64,000 nt of DNA from an uncultured Oscillospiraceae bacterium (GTDB lineage: Bacteria; Bacillota; Clostridia; Oscillospirales; Oscillospiraceae). The stretch is from NCBI GenBank assembly GCA_910587395.1, contig CAJULJ010000005.1, positions 27,009-91,008 of the forward strand, written 5' to 3'. Both the position numbers and the translations under genes were made by a program. Positions 54,502 to 62,284 of this stretch are shown here, in pieces. Positions within the stretch are counted from its first letter, which is position 1. Each line of letters begins with the position of its first letter. The notes under the pieces are model-generated. The model was not told the origin of the DNA. It made no database searches and was given only the letters and a program-made list of their open reading frames with translations.

Positions 54502-55587
54502 TCAGCGCTTGATGTCGTAATTCATGTTCATCAGGTTGCGGATGACCTCGGCGTCGTCGGTGATGTTGCCGTCGCCGTGAATGGTGTGCTTGATGACGCT
54601 GCTGGCCACGGCGAAGTTCACCATGTCCATGGGCTTGTAGGCGTTCATCATGGCGTAGATGAGCCCGCTGGCGAAGGCGTCGCCGCCACCCACCCGGTCC
54701 AGGATGTTGAAGGTAAAACGCTTGCTCTCGAAGGTGTGGCCCTGGTACCACATATAGGCCATCAGGCTGTTCTCACTGCCGCTGTGGGCGTAGCGCACGT
54801 GGCGGGCAATGCATTTCAAATTGGGATAGCGCTCCACAAAGCGCTGGAACACCTCGTCCTGCTGTTCGTAGCTGGGCTGGAGGGGCACGCCGTCCTTCCA
54901 GTCACCGCGGGCGGGATCGGCCTCGTCCTTCCACAGGTGATAGGGTTCGATGCCCAGCAGCACATCCACACAGGGCAGGCACTGGGTGCAGAAATCCCGG
55001 GCCTCCTCCCAGCTCCACAGGGTGGAGCGGAAATTGCCGTCAAAGCTGATGGTCATGCCCTTCTCCCGGCCCACCTTCAGGCAGTCCAGAATAAGCCGCG
55101 CGCAGCTCGGCGACAGGGCCGGGGTAATACCGCTCAGGTGCAGCCAGTCAAAGCCGTCCAGCAGGGCGTCCAGGTCCACCTTGGAAAAGTCATACTCCGT
55201 GATGGCGGAGTGCTTGCGGTCGTAGGTCACCTTGCTGGCCCGGATACCGTAGCCGGTCTCCAGGTAGTAGGTGCCCAGGCGGTGGCTGGGGGTCTCCTCC
55301 GGGGTGGAAAGGATCACCGGCGTACAATGCACATCATTGGAGCGCAGCGCCCGCACGGCGCTCTTGCCCAGGCTGTTGTTGGGCACCACGGTAAAAAAGG
55401 TGCTGTCCACACCCAGGTTTGCCAGAGCCAGGGCGATGTTGGCCTCACTGCCGCCGTAGCTGGCCTCGAAGGTGTTGGTCACCCGGATCTTTCCGTAGTT
55501 GGGCGGGGTCAGCCGGAGCATAATCTCCCCGATGGTGATGAATTTCTGGGAGTGGTTGCCTTGGAGCAGAGGGTTGCTGTGTTCCAT
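54502..55587 (-). CDS. PfkB-family sugar kinase, 2-keto-3-deoxygluconate kinase-like (copy 1)
   Basis: 361 residues from the ATG at 55587, after GGGAGAG. Ribokinase fold: GGSEANIALALANLG near residue 38 and the anion-hole/catalytic motif LDRVGGGDAFASGL near 280 with the base Asp. It resembles KdgK, which phosphorylates 2-keto-3-deoxygluconate to KDPG, but differs clearly from the paralogue encoded next to it (55737-56765). Fructuronate, tagaturonate or another keto sugar acid is an alternative substrate. Confidence 0.85.
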   Translation of the reverse strand: MEHSNPLLQGNHSQKFITIGEIMLRLTPPNYGKIRVTNTFEASYGGSEANIALALANLGVDSTFFTVVPNNSLGKSAVRALRSNDVHCTPVILSTPEETPSHRLGTYYLETGYGIRASKVTYDRKHSAITEYDFSKVDLDALLDGFDWLHLSGITPALSPSCARLILDCLKVGREKGMTISFDGNFRSTLWSWEEARDFCTQCLPCVDVLLGIEPYHLWKDEADPARGDWKDGVPLQPSYEQQDEVFQRFVERYPNLKCIARHVRYAHSGSENSLMAYMWYQGHTFESKRFTFNILDRVGGGDAFASGLIYAMMNAYKPMDMVNFAVASSVIKHTIHGDGNITDDAEVIRNLMNMNYDIKR

Positions 55588-55605
55588 ATCGTTCTCTCCC
55601 AACAA

Positions 55606-55736
55606 AAAGTTATAAAATCATCAGAAGCCCATCTCAGGCCCGTTACCGGGCGGGAGCGTATCAGTTACCGCCCCCGCCCGCAGCGGACTAAAAGTTTTCT
55701 TTCGGTTCCTTTCCTTTTCAAAAGAAAGGAGCGCCC
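55606..55736 (-). other. Intergenic region with two hairpins between the kinase genes
   Basis: A strong stem (55647-55658 pairing with 55669-55680, one mismatch) and an A/T-rich stem (CCTTTCCTTTTC around AAAAGAAAGG near 55709-55730) lie between the two kinase genes. They may allow differential mRNA stability. No promoter clearly reads into the downstream kinase. Confidence 0.5.
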
Positions 55737-56765
55737 TTATCTCTGGATGCGGCCGGAGCCGTCGCCGCCGGCCAGCTTCTCCACCTCGGACACGGTGACC
55801 ATATTGTAATCGCCCTCAATGGAGTGCTTCAAAGCGGACGCCGCCACCGCGAACTCCACGGCCTCCTGGGTGCTCTTGCCGGTGAGCAGGGAGTAGATCA
55901 GCCCGCCGCCGAAGCTGTCACCGCCGCCCACGCGGTCAATGATATGCAGCTCGTACTTCTTGGAGAAGCAGTACTCCCCGGAAGCCACATCATACAGCAT
56001 GGCGCTCCAACCGTTGTCAAAGGCGGAGTGGGACTCGCGCAGGGTGATGGCCACCTTCTCAAACCCGAACTTGTCCGCCAGCTGCTTGGCCACGGACTTG
56101 TAGCCCTCGCGGTTGATCTCGCCGGCGTAGATGTCGGTGGCCTCAGCCTCAATGCCGAACACGTCCTTGGCGTCCTCCTCGTTGGAGATGCACACATCCA
56201 CGTACTGGCACAGGTCGGTCATGGCGGCACGGGCCTGGTCACGGGTCCACAGCTTGCCCCGGTAGTTCAGATCGCAGGAGATCTTCACGCCGCGGGCCTT
56301 GGCGGCCTTGCAGGCCTCCTTGCAGATGTCAACCACATTGGGGCCCAGGGCCGGCGTGATGCCGGTGAAGTGGAACCAGTCCACGCCCTCAAAGATGGCG
56401 TCCCAGTCAAAGTCGGAGGCGGAAGCCTCCTGAATGGCGGAGTGGGCCCGGTCGTAAATGCACACGCTGCCGCGCTGAGAAGCGCCCTTCTCGTTGAAGT
56501 AAATGCCCACCCGGTCGCCGCCGCGGACGATCTTGGAGGTGTCCACGCCATAACGGCGCAGGGAGTTCACCGCCGCCTGACCGATGGCGTGGGCGGGGAG
56601 CTTGGTGACATACACGGCGTCCAGGCCGTAATTGGCCAGGGACACGGCCACGTTGGCCTCGCCGCCGCCGAAGGTGAATTCCAGGTGGTCGGCCTGGACA
56701 AACCGCTCGTAGTTGTAGGGCTGGAGACGGATCATGAGCTCGCCGAAGGTGACTACTTTAGACAT
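55737..56765 (-). CDS. kdgK: PfkB-family sugar kinase, 2-keto-3-deoxygluconate kinase-like (copy 2)
   Basis: 342 residues from the ATG at 56765, after GGAGG. GELMIRLQPYNYERFVQ at the start and FGGGEANVAVSLANYG near residue 31 are KdgK-like; the catalytic IDRVGGGDSFGGGL is near 272. It directly follows the KDPG aldolase gene by 36 bases, which makes it the better candidate for supplying KDPG to that enzyme. Confidence 0.88.
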   Translation of the reverse strand: MSKVVTFGELMIRLQPYNYERFVQADHLEFTFGGGEANVAVSLANYGLDAVYVTKLPAHAIGQAAVNSLRRYGVDTSKIVRGGDRVGIYFNEKGASQRGSVCIYDRAHSAIQEASASDFDWDAIFEGVDWFHFTGITPALGPNVVDICKEACKAAKARGVKISCDLNYRGKLWTRDQARAAMTDLCQYVDVCISNEEDAKDVFGIEAEATDIYAGEINREGYKSVAKQLADKFGFEKVAITLRESHSAFDNGWSAMLYDVASGEYCFSKKYELHIIDRVGGGDSFGGGLIYSLLTGKSTQEAVEFAVAASALKHSIEGDYNMVTVSEVEKLAGGDGSGRIQR

Positions 56766-56801
56766 ATTATATTCCTCCAATTATTTTTATAATCGTTCCG
56801 C

Positions 56802-57764
56802 TTATTTCTGAACCAGATGAATGGCAAAGCCGGACAGCTCGTTCTTGAGATAGATGGCCTTGGTCTTACCCTTGGGGTCCGCCACGCGGGACTCCTCGAT
56901 GAATTCCACACCCTGACGGCCCAGGTGATAGACGGCGCGGTCCACGTTGTTGGTGCCGATGGCGATGTGGCCGTTCCTGCCCCGGCCGGGCTTCTTCATG
57001 CACTCCACGGCCTTGCCCGCGAAGATGGAGGAGTTGCCCGCCTTGTAGTCCAGCCCGAACAGGGCGCACAGGGTCTTGGCGGTCTGCTCGGCCTCCGCCT
57101 CGTCCTCGCAGTTGACGCCCACGTGGGCCAGCTCAAAGCCCAGCATGGTCTTGACGGCCTCCTTGCACATGGCGGTGATCTCAGCCCACTTCTCCGCCTT
57201 GATCATGTCGTTCTTGCACATCCAGGTGCCGCCCACGGCCGCGATCTGCTCATAGCCCAGGTAGTCGTTGACGTTTTTGGCGTTGACGCCGCCGGTGCAC
57301 ATCCACTTGGCGCTCTTGAGGGCCGCGCCGATGTTCTTCAGCATGGCCACGCCGCCGTTGGCCTCGGCGGGGAAAAACTTCAGCATCTCACAGCCCTGGT
57401 TCATGGCCTGCTGCATCTCGCCGGCGCTGGCGGTGCCGGGCATCATGAGCCCGCCCTTGTCGATGACGTGCTGGGTGACCTTGGGGTCGTAGCCGGGGGC
57501 CACGATGAAGGAGGCGCCGGCGGCCATGGCCCGGTCGGCCTGCTCGGTGGTAAGCACGGTACCGGCGCCCACCAGCATCTCGGGGACCTCCTTGACGATG
57601 GCGCGGATGGCGTCCTCGGCGGCGGCGGTGCGGAAGGTGACCTCGGCGGCGGGCAGTCCGCCCTCCGCCAGGGCGCGGGCCAGGGGCCCCGCCAGAGCGG
57701 CGTCCTCAATGGCGATGACGGGGATAATGCCGATCTCGTAGACTCTTTGCAGCGTTGTGTTCAT
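56802..57764 (-). CDS. eda: KDPG/KHG aldolase fused to a C-terminal VOC (glyoxalase-fold) domain
   Basis: 320 residues. Residues 1-205 are a class I KDPG aldolase: Glu41 and Arg45 in AEVTFRT, and the Schiff-base Lys129 in EMLKFFPAE, corresponding to Glu45, Arg49 and Lys133 of the E. coli enzyme. It splits KDPG to pyruvate and glyceraldehyde-3-phosphate. Residues 212-320 form a VOC-type beta-alpha-beta repeat (AHVGVNCEDEAEAEQ ... GHIAIGTNNVDRAV ... GFAIHLV). Ordinary Eda is about 210 residues, so the extra domain is real; its role is unknown. First gene of the operon. Confidence 0.93.
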   Translation of the reverse strand: MNTTLQRVYEIGIIPVIAIEDAALAGPLARALAEGGLPAAEVTFRTAAAEDAIRAIVKEVPEMLVGAGTVLTTEQADRAMAAGASFIVAPGYDPKVTQHVIDKGGLMMPGTASAGEMQQAMNQGCEMLKFFPAEANGGVAMLKNIGAALKSAKWMCTGGVNAKNVNDYLGYEQIAAVGGTWMCKNDMIKAEKWAEITAMCKEAVKTMLGFELAHVGVNCEDEAEAEQTAKTLCALFGLDYKAGNSSIFAGKAVECMKKPGRGRNGHIAIGTNNVDRAVYHLGRQGVEFIEESRVADPKGKTKAIYLKNELSGFAIHLVQK

Positions 57765-57849
57765 ACCTGCATCCCTCCATAAAATTTTAACATGCTTTCG
57801 GACAGCGGACGGGTCTTTGCGGGTGGTTCTCAGGTTTCTGCTTATCTTT

Positions 57850-57877
57850 ATTATACATCTTGTATACTAGAATGCAA
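57850..57877 (-). promoter_or_regulatory. Promoter and palindromic operator of the uronate catabolism operon
   Basis: Minus-strand TTGCAT (57877-57872), 16-base spacer, TATAAT (57855-57850). The palindrome TATACA-TCT-TGTATA (57852-57866) covers the -10 box and spacer, an ideal repressor site for the divergent GntR/FadR-type regulator. Confidence 0.75.
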
Positions 57878-57950
57878 TTGGAGGAAGTGTAAAAGTTTCC
57901 TTTACCTTTTTGTGCAACATTCCACATTCCCCCCACCTCCTCCATATTTT

Positions 57951-57988
57951 CACTGGTGCACTAGTGGACAAAAGTACAAAAGTATGAT
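57951..57988 (+). promoter_or_regulatory. Candidate operator and -10 region of the GntR gene
   Basis: CACTGGTGCACTAGTG (57951-57966) is a 16-bp palindrome with a single mismatched pair; a TATGAT (57983-57988) lies downstream without a good -35. It could be a second regulatory site in the divergent promoter region. Confidence 0.4.
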
Positions 57989-58023
57989 ACAGTGTAGGCC
58001 AAACAGGCAAGGAGGCGGACCAT

Positions 58024-58698
58024 ATGAAGCTGCTGGAGCGGCTCCCCCGGGAAAGCGGCGGAGAATACGCCCTGCGCACCATCAAGGAGAATATTGTCAG
58101 CCTGGAGCTGGCCCCCGGCAGCCAGATCAGCGAGAACGAGCTGGCTGCGGAGATGGGATTGTCCCGCACCCCGGTGCGGGAGGCGCTCATCGAGCTGTCC
58201 AAGGTGAAGATTGTGGACATCCAGCCCCAGAAAAAGAGCACCATCCCCCTCATCGACTATGACATGGTGGAGGAGTCTCGGTTCATGCGGGACCTGCTGG
58301 AGTGCGCCGTGGCGGAGCTGGACTGCGAGATGGCCTCCCCGGAGGACTTGGAGCGGCTGAGCGAAAACATCCGGCTGCAAAACCTCTATCTGGACGACTT
58401 CTACTCCGCACAGCTCATGACCCTGGACAACCAGTTCCACGGAATGCTGTTTGACATTGCGAAAAAGTCCCAGGTGTTTGCCCTGATCCAAAACATCTCC
58501 ATTCACTTCGACCGGGTGCGCACCATGGCGCTGTCCTCGGTGAAGAACACCAAGATCGTCCAGGACCACGTGGACCTGGTGGACGCCATCCGCCGCCGGA
58601 ACACCAGGGCCGCCCGTGAGCTGATGGAAGCCCACCTGAACCGTTACGACATCGACGCCGCGGCCCTGCGCTCGGCCTATCCCCAGTATTTCAAATGA
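58024..58698 (+). CDS. GntR/FadR-family transcriptional regulator of uronate catabolism
   Basis: 224 residues. Winged HTH at about 10-75 (NIVSLELAPGSQISENELAAEMGLSRTPVREAL), then an all-helical FCD ligand domain. The FCD metal-site residues appear as Asp/His in DNQFHGMLFDIA near 137 and His in later helices (HVDLVDAI, EAHLNRYD). Divergent placement from the KDPG aldolase operon suggests it represses that operon and responds to a uronate or KDG-type intermediate. Start follows AAGGAGGC. Confidence 0.88.
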   Translation: MKLLERLPRESGGEYALRTIKENIVSLELAPGSQISENELAAEMGLSRTPVREALIELSKVKIVDIQPQKKSTIPLIDYDMVEESRFMRDLLECAVAELDCEMASPEDLERLSENIRLQNLYLDDFYSAQLMTLDNQFHGMLFDIAKKSQVFALIQNISIHFDRVRTMALSSVKNTKIVQDHVDLVDAIRRRNTRAARELMEAHLNRYDIDAAALRSAYPQYFK

Positions 58699-58752
58699 AT
58701 CGCTGAAGCATGCAAAGGACCGCCGGAGCAAATGCTCCGGCGGCCTTTTGGT

Positions 58753-61485
58753 TCAAGGCTCGATGCTTCCCACGTAATCGCAGCGCCAGCCCTGGAAGCT
58801 GCCCGCGTCGGTGAATTCCAGCCATACCTTCAGATACCCCTCGTACCCGATGAGCGCCCCGCTCATGTCACAGCCCAGCCAGCAGTAGACCACGCCGTCG
58901 CTGACGGTGTACCGGATGATGTCCCCCAGGCCGATCACATCCGCCACGGGGGCGCCGGGATTGTCCCTGGGCGCGTGCTTGTTCAGGGTCACCGGGCCCG
59001 GCATGCCCGGCCCCTGGAGATAGAAGTTGTCCTCATCCCCGGTGGACTTAATGCTGCGAAGGATCTCCTCGTTGAGGCCAGATGTGTCGTACTGCTCCAG
59101 CGTATCCGCGTCGAACACATAGAGCTTCTCCACAAGTGCCCCGGTGCCGTGGCCTTCTACCAGGGAGAACACGATCTCGTCCCTTCCGTCCCCGTTCAGG
59201 TCCAACACCTCCGGGTATGCGGTGGAGGGGTTGATCATGTCCCAGACGGCGTCAATCCGCACCTCTTTGTCATGGTAGCACAGCCTGACGTCCCGGCCCA
59301 GCTCGTCCCGGTAAAATAGAATCGGCTCCGCCACGTACCACTCCTTTTCCATGGCCTTCTGGTAGGCCCGCAGGTTTTCCTTCAGAGACGCGTTCTCGTC
59401 CCGGACAAAGGCCGGCTCCCAGCTGTCCAGGAAGCTCAGGCGGTCGTACAGCCGCCCCTCCCTCTCGAAGGAGGCCACCAGGTCCTCGTCGGTATTGAAG
59501 AGCTGGACGCTGTGGGCCAGCAGGCCGTTGACCTCGTCTGTAAAGGCGGCGATGGCCTCCGGGTCGAAGCTCTCGTGCATGAAGGGGGCGAAGTTGATGT
59601 CGAACTCCACGCTGTTCTCCCGCGCCGCCGTCTCCACTCCGTTCTCCAGGGTGAACAGCTTGTAACTGTAGGTACACCACCCCTGGCCCATGTAGGGGTT
59701 GTAGCGCAGCAGGTAATCCTCCCCGTCCAGGGTGCACAGGAAGACGGAATTGTAGCCCACATGGGCGTAGTGGCCCTCCTCGGAGTAGATCACCTCGCCC
59801 CCCTCCCGGACGTCCAGCCGCTGGCCGCTGCCGCCGTAGATCATATATACCTCCAGGGTCTCGGGCACGCCGTTGCGGTTCAGGTCGGTCTGTGGGAAGT
59901 CCGACGGGTGCACCTTCCCCTCCAGCAGGCCGCTCAGCCATTGGAAATAGGCCTCCGCGTCGCCGGGGGTTACGTCGCCGTCGTGGCTGAAATAGGTCAT
60001 CAGCAGGCCCCGCTTCCCCGCGCCGTTCACCAGGAACACCCCGTAACTGCTGTCCCGCGCGACGTTCCTCAGCCAGCCGTCCTCCGTGAGGTAGGCGTCG
60101 CCGTCGATGAAGTTCTCCACCTTGTCCGGCGTGGTGGTGTGCGCCTCATAGTTGAACTGCCACACCTCCACGTCCATGTCCCCGGCCTTACCGGTCCAGG
60201 GGCCGTTCAGGGTGTTCACCCGCCAGTCGTCGATGACCACGGGGCCGGCGTAGTGCTCGCCCCAATACTTCCGGAGGTCGGCGCAGGACTCCCTGGCCTC
60301 CTCCCCCACGAAGTGGAGCACATCCTCGGGAATGCCCTCCACGTCCACCGTGAAGTGGGCGGGCAGGTCGTTCCAGTCCTCCGGTTCCCCTTCAGTGGAC
60401 AGGGGTCCTGCGGAGACCGCAGGATCGGCAGAGGAGACGGGATCGTCCGCCTCCAGCTCCGCAGCCTGCCCGAAGGCACACTGACAGGCCAGCGCCGTCA
60501 CCAGCACCGCAACCACAACCGCCCACACAGCGCACTTCGGGGCCGCGGCAATGCGGCTGATACGTTCCTTGAGGCTCTTTTTGTCCCCCGCCATGGTGGT
60601 GGAACACCGGAACAGGTCCCCGGGCCGGGGCTTTGCCGTAACCAGGGCCAGCAGGGTGCCGCCGTATCCCGCCCGTTCTCCATCGCCCAGGCGCTTCAAA
60701 GCGCCCTCGTCACAGGCCAGCTCTCCATCCCGCCGGCTGAGACGCACCGCCACCCACACCAGGGGATTCCACCAGTGAACCGCCAGCGCCGTGCACCGCA
60801 GGAGGCTCCAAATGTGGTCGCCGTGGCGGTAATGGGTGTGCTCATGGGCCAGCACATGGCGGAGCATGTCCGGGTTTGCCGCCGCCTCCGGGGTCACGTA
60901 GATGGCGGGCCGGATCAGCCCGAACAGGCACGGGGAGGGCAGCCCCACCGCCATATACACCCGAAGGGGTTGGTCCGCGCCGTCCAACGGGATACGCTCC
61001 CGCCGCAGCTTCCAGAAAAACCACAGATTCGACACCAGGAGCACAAAAGCCACCGCCGCCGACCCGGCCAGCCACACCCAGCCCAGACTTGCCAGCCATT
61101 CGGGAGGATTGCTCAGGTCGGGAGGCTCCGGCGCGTCGGGCACTGTGGGGGCGTCCGGCAATACGGGCGGCGCGGGGACATTCTCTGACGCCGCGTCCTT
61201 CACCGGCAGTCCCAGCGCACTGTCCCCAGGGGCATTCACCGGGGCGGCGGACACAGCCGGCCAATCCGTTATTTGATGTTCGGTCCGCTGTTCCGCCGCC
61301 ACCCACGTCCCGGCAATGGGAGAGGTGAACAGCTGCACCGGCACCAGCAGGCGCACCAGCACCACCGCCCACAAGGCATACCGCAGTCCGGCGCTCATCC
61401 GCTTTCCCAGGGCGGCACGCAGGGCCAGTACGACCAGAATCAGAAAAATCGACGTGAATACCCATTCAAGCATCATAAACGCCAT
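58753..61485 (-). CDS. M56-family (BlaR1/MecR1-like) membrane metallopeptidase with large extracytoplasmic C-terminus
   Basis: 910 residues. The N-terminal third is the M56 module: spans near 5-25, 35-55 and 135-158, zinc motif HEHTH at 214-218, and RRDGELACDE near 251-260. A fourth span near 317-337 leads to a 560-residue extracytoplasmic region with calcium-loop-like repeats (DLNRNGVPETLEVY, DLNGDGRDEIVFS). BlaR1 has a penicillin-binding domain here, whereas this region has none, so the ligand is unknown. Its ATG directly abuts the BlaI stop codon. A signal probably triggers cleavage of the partner repressor. Confidence 0.88.
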   Translation of the reverse strand: MAFMMLEWVFTSIFLILVVLALRAALGKRMSAGLRYALWAVVLVRLLVPVQLFTSPIAGTWVAAEQRTEHQITDWPAVSAAPVNAPGDSALGLPVKDAASENVPAPPVLPDAPTVPDAPEPPDLSNPPEWLASLGWVWLAGSAAVAFVLLVSNLWFFWKLRRERIPLDGADQPLRVYMAVGLPSPCLFGLIRPAIYVTPEAAANPDMLRHVLAHEHTHYRHGDHIWSLLRCTALAVHWWNPLVWVAVRLSRRDGELACDEGALKRLGDGERAGYGGTLLALVTAKPRPGDLFRCSTTMAGDKKSLKERISRIAAAPKCAVWAVVVAVLVTALACQCAFGQAAELEADDPVSSADPAVSAGPLSTEGEPEDWNDLPAHFTVDVEGIPEDVLHFVGEEARESCADLRKYWGEHYAGPVVIDDWRVNTLNGPWTGKAGDMDVEVWQFNYEAHTTTPDKVENFIDGDAYLTEDGWLRNVARDSSYGVFLVNGAGKRGLLMTYFSHDGDVTPGDAEAYFQWLSGLLEGKVHPSDFPQTDLNRNGVPETLEVYMIYGGSGQRLDVREGGEVIYSEEGHYAHVGYNSVFLCTLDGEDYLLRYNPYMGQGWCTYSYKLFTLENGVETAARENSVEFDINFAPFMHESFDPEAIAAFTDEVNGLLAHSVQLFNTDEDLVASFEREGRLYDRLSFLDSWEPAFVRDENASLKENLRAYQKAMEKEWYVAEPILFYRDELGRDVRLCYHDKEVRIDAVWDMINPSTAYPEVLDLNGDGRDEIVFSLVEGHGTGALVEKLYVFDADTLEQYDTSGLNEEILRSIKSTGDEDNFYLQGPGMPGPVTLNKHAPRDNPGAPVADVIGLGDIIRYTVSDGVVYCWLGCDMSGALIGYEGYLKVWLEFTDAGSFQGWRCDYVGSIEP

Positions 61486-61881
61486 TTATTTTCCCTCCTC
61501 GATCTGGTCCAGAATGGCGCGCAGCTCGGCCACCTCATCGCTGGACAGCTCCTGGCGTTTGGCCATGGCGCTCATCATCAGCCCAACGCTGCCCTGGTAT
61601 ACCCGGTCCAGAAAGTTGTGGGTTTCGGCGGTTGCGGCCTGTTCCCGCTCCACCGCCGGGGCGTACAGCTTGCCCCGAGCCCCCTGCTCCACCCAGACCA
61701 AGCCCTTCTCCTCCATCCGCCGCAGGGTTGTGATGGTGGTGCTTTTGGCCCAGCCCACCCGTTTGTTCAGGTCCGCCACCAGCTGCATCACGGTCTGCGG
61801 GCTGCTCTCCCACAGGCTGGTGAGCACGTTCCACTCGCTGGCTGTGAGCTTTGTTCCCTCCGGATCGTTTTTCCACGGCAT
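61486..61881 (-). CDS. BlaI/MecI/CopY-family transcriptional repressor
   Basis: 131 residues. Winged HTH with LTASEWNVLTSLWESSPQTVMQLVADLNK and TTITTLRRMEEKGLVWVEQGARGKLYAPAV, followed by a C-terminal dimerisation helix region. Members are inactivated by proteolysis by the M56 protease encoded immediately downstream. It is first in the two-gene operon, with paired operator-like repeats in its own promoter indicating autorepression. Confidence 0.92.
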   Translation of the reverse strand: MPWKNDPEGTKLTASEWNVLTSLWESSPQTVMQLVADLNKRVGWAKSTTITTLRRMEEKGLVWVEQGARGKLYAPAVEREQAATAETHNFLDRVYQGSVGLMMSAMAKRQELSSDEVAELRAILDQIEEGK

Positions 61882-61900
61882 GGCTCATTCCCCCATTTGG

Positions 61901-61945
61901 TTTACTTTGTAGTCCTATCATAGCACGTGAGGTTTACATTGTCAA
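61901..61945 (-). promoter_or_regulatory. Promoter and operator-like repeats of the BlaI/M56 operon
   Basis: Minus-strand TTGACA (61945-61940), 17-base spacer, TATGAT (61922-61917). The plus strand carries TTTACTTTGT (61901-61910) and TTTACATTGT (61933-61942), a direct repeat with one mismatch 32 bases apart; one overlaps the -35, the other the transcript start. Confidence 0.7.
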
Positions 61946-62057
61946 CCAGAAAAGGGTTACAATGCGGTAACAGTCCTTTCTGAAAGCTCTGAACAGAAAA
62001 TTTCGATTTCCCTCTTGACAAGCGGCGCCATTCCTGTTACAATCGCTCTTGTCCATT

Positions 62058-62133
62058 GCGAGTGTAGCTCATCTGGTAGAGCGCCACCTTGCCAAGGTGG
62101 AGGTAGCGAGTTCGAGCCTCGTCACTCGCTCCA
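62058..62133 (+). tRNA. tRNA-Gly (anticodon GCC)
   Basis: 76 nt including an encoded CCA. Acceptor stem GCGAGTG/CACTCGC, D-arm AGCTCATCTGGTAGAGC, anticodon stem CCACC/GGTGG with loop TTGCCAA, and T-loop GTTCGAGCC with GAG/CTC flanks all fold as a standard cloverleaf. Stand-alone, with no rRNA or further tRNAs nearby. Confidence 0.96.
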
Positions 62134-62220
62134 TGCGGAAAATCCCTGCCGGGTTCCGGCGGGGATTTTTTGGTTCTCACCAAAGGGGGCCTCCGGCAGC
62201 GGATTTTAGCAAAATCACCA

Positions 62221-62262
62221 TTGCACAGCACGTAAAGTGCTGATATAATATCAGTACTTTAC
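62221..62262 (+). promoter_or_regulatory. ilvE promoter embedded in a 31-bp palindrome
   Basis: TTGCAC (62221-62226), 17-base spacer and TATAAT (62244-62249) with extended TGA. The palindrome GTAAAGTGCTGATAT-A-ATATCAGTACTTTAC (arms 62232-62246 and 62248-62262, one mismatch) is centred on the -10 box and is a likely operator. Confidence 0.75.
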
Positions 62263-62284
62263 ACTGTAAAAGGAGCGATTCCTT

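Noticed and set aside
53137..55809. 890-codon open frame antisense to uxaC and the first kinase gene
   Set aside because: Spans two real genes and their intergenic gap on the other strand; composition is typical of antisense GC-rich frames.
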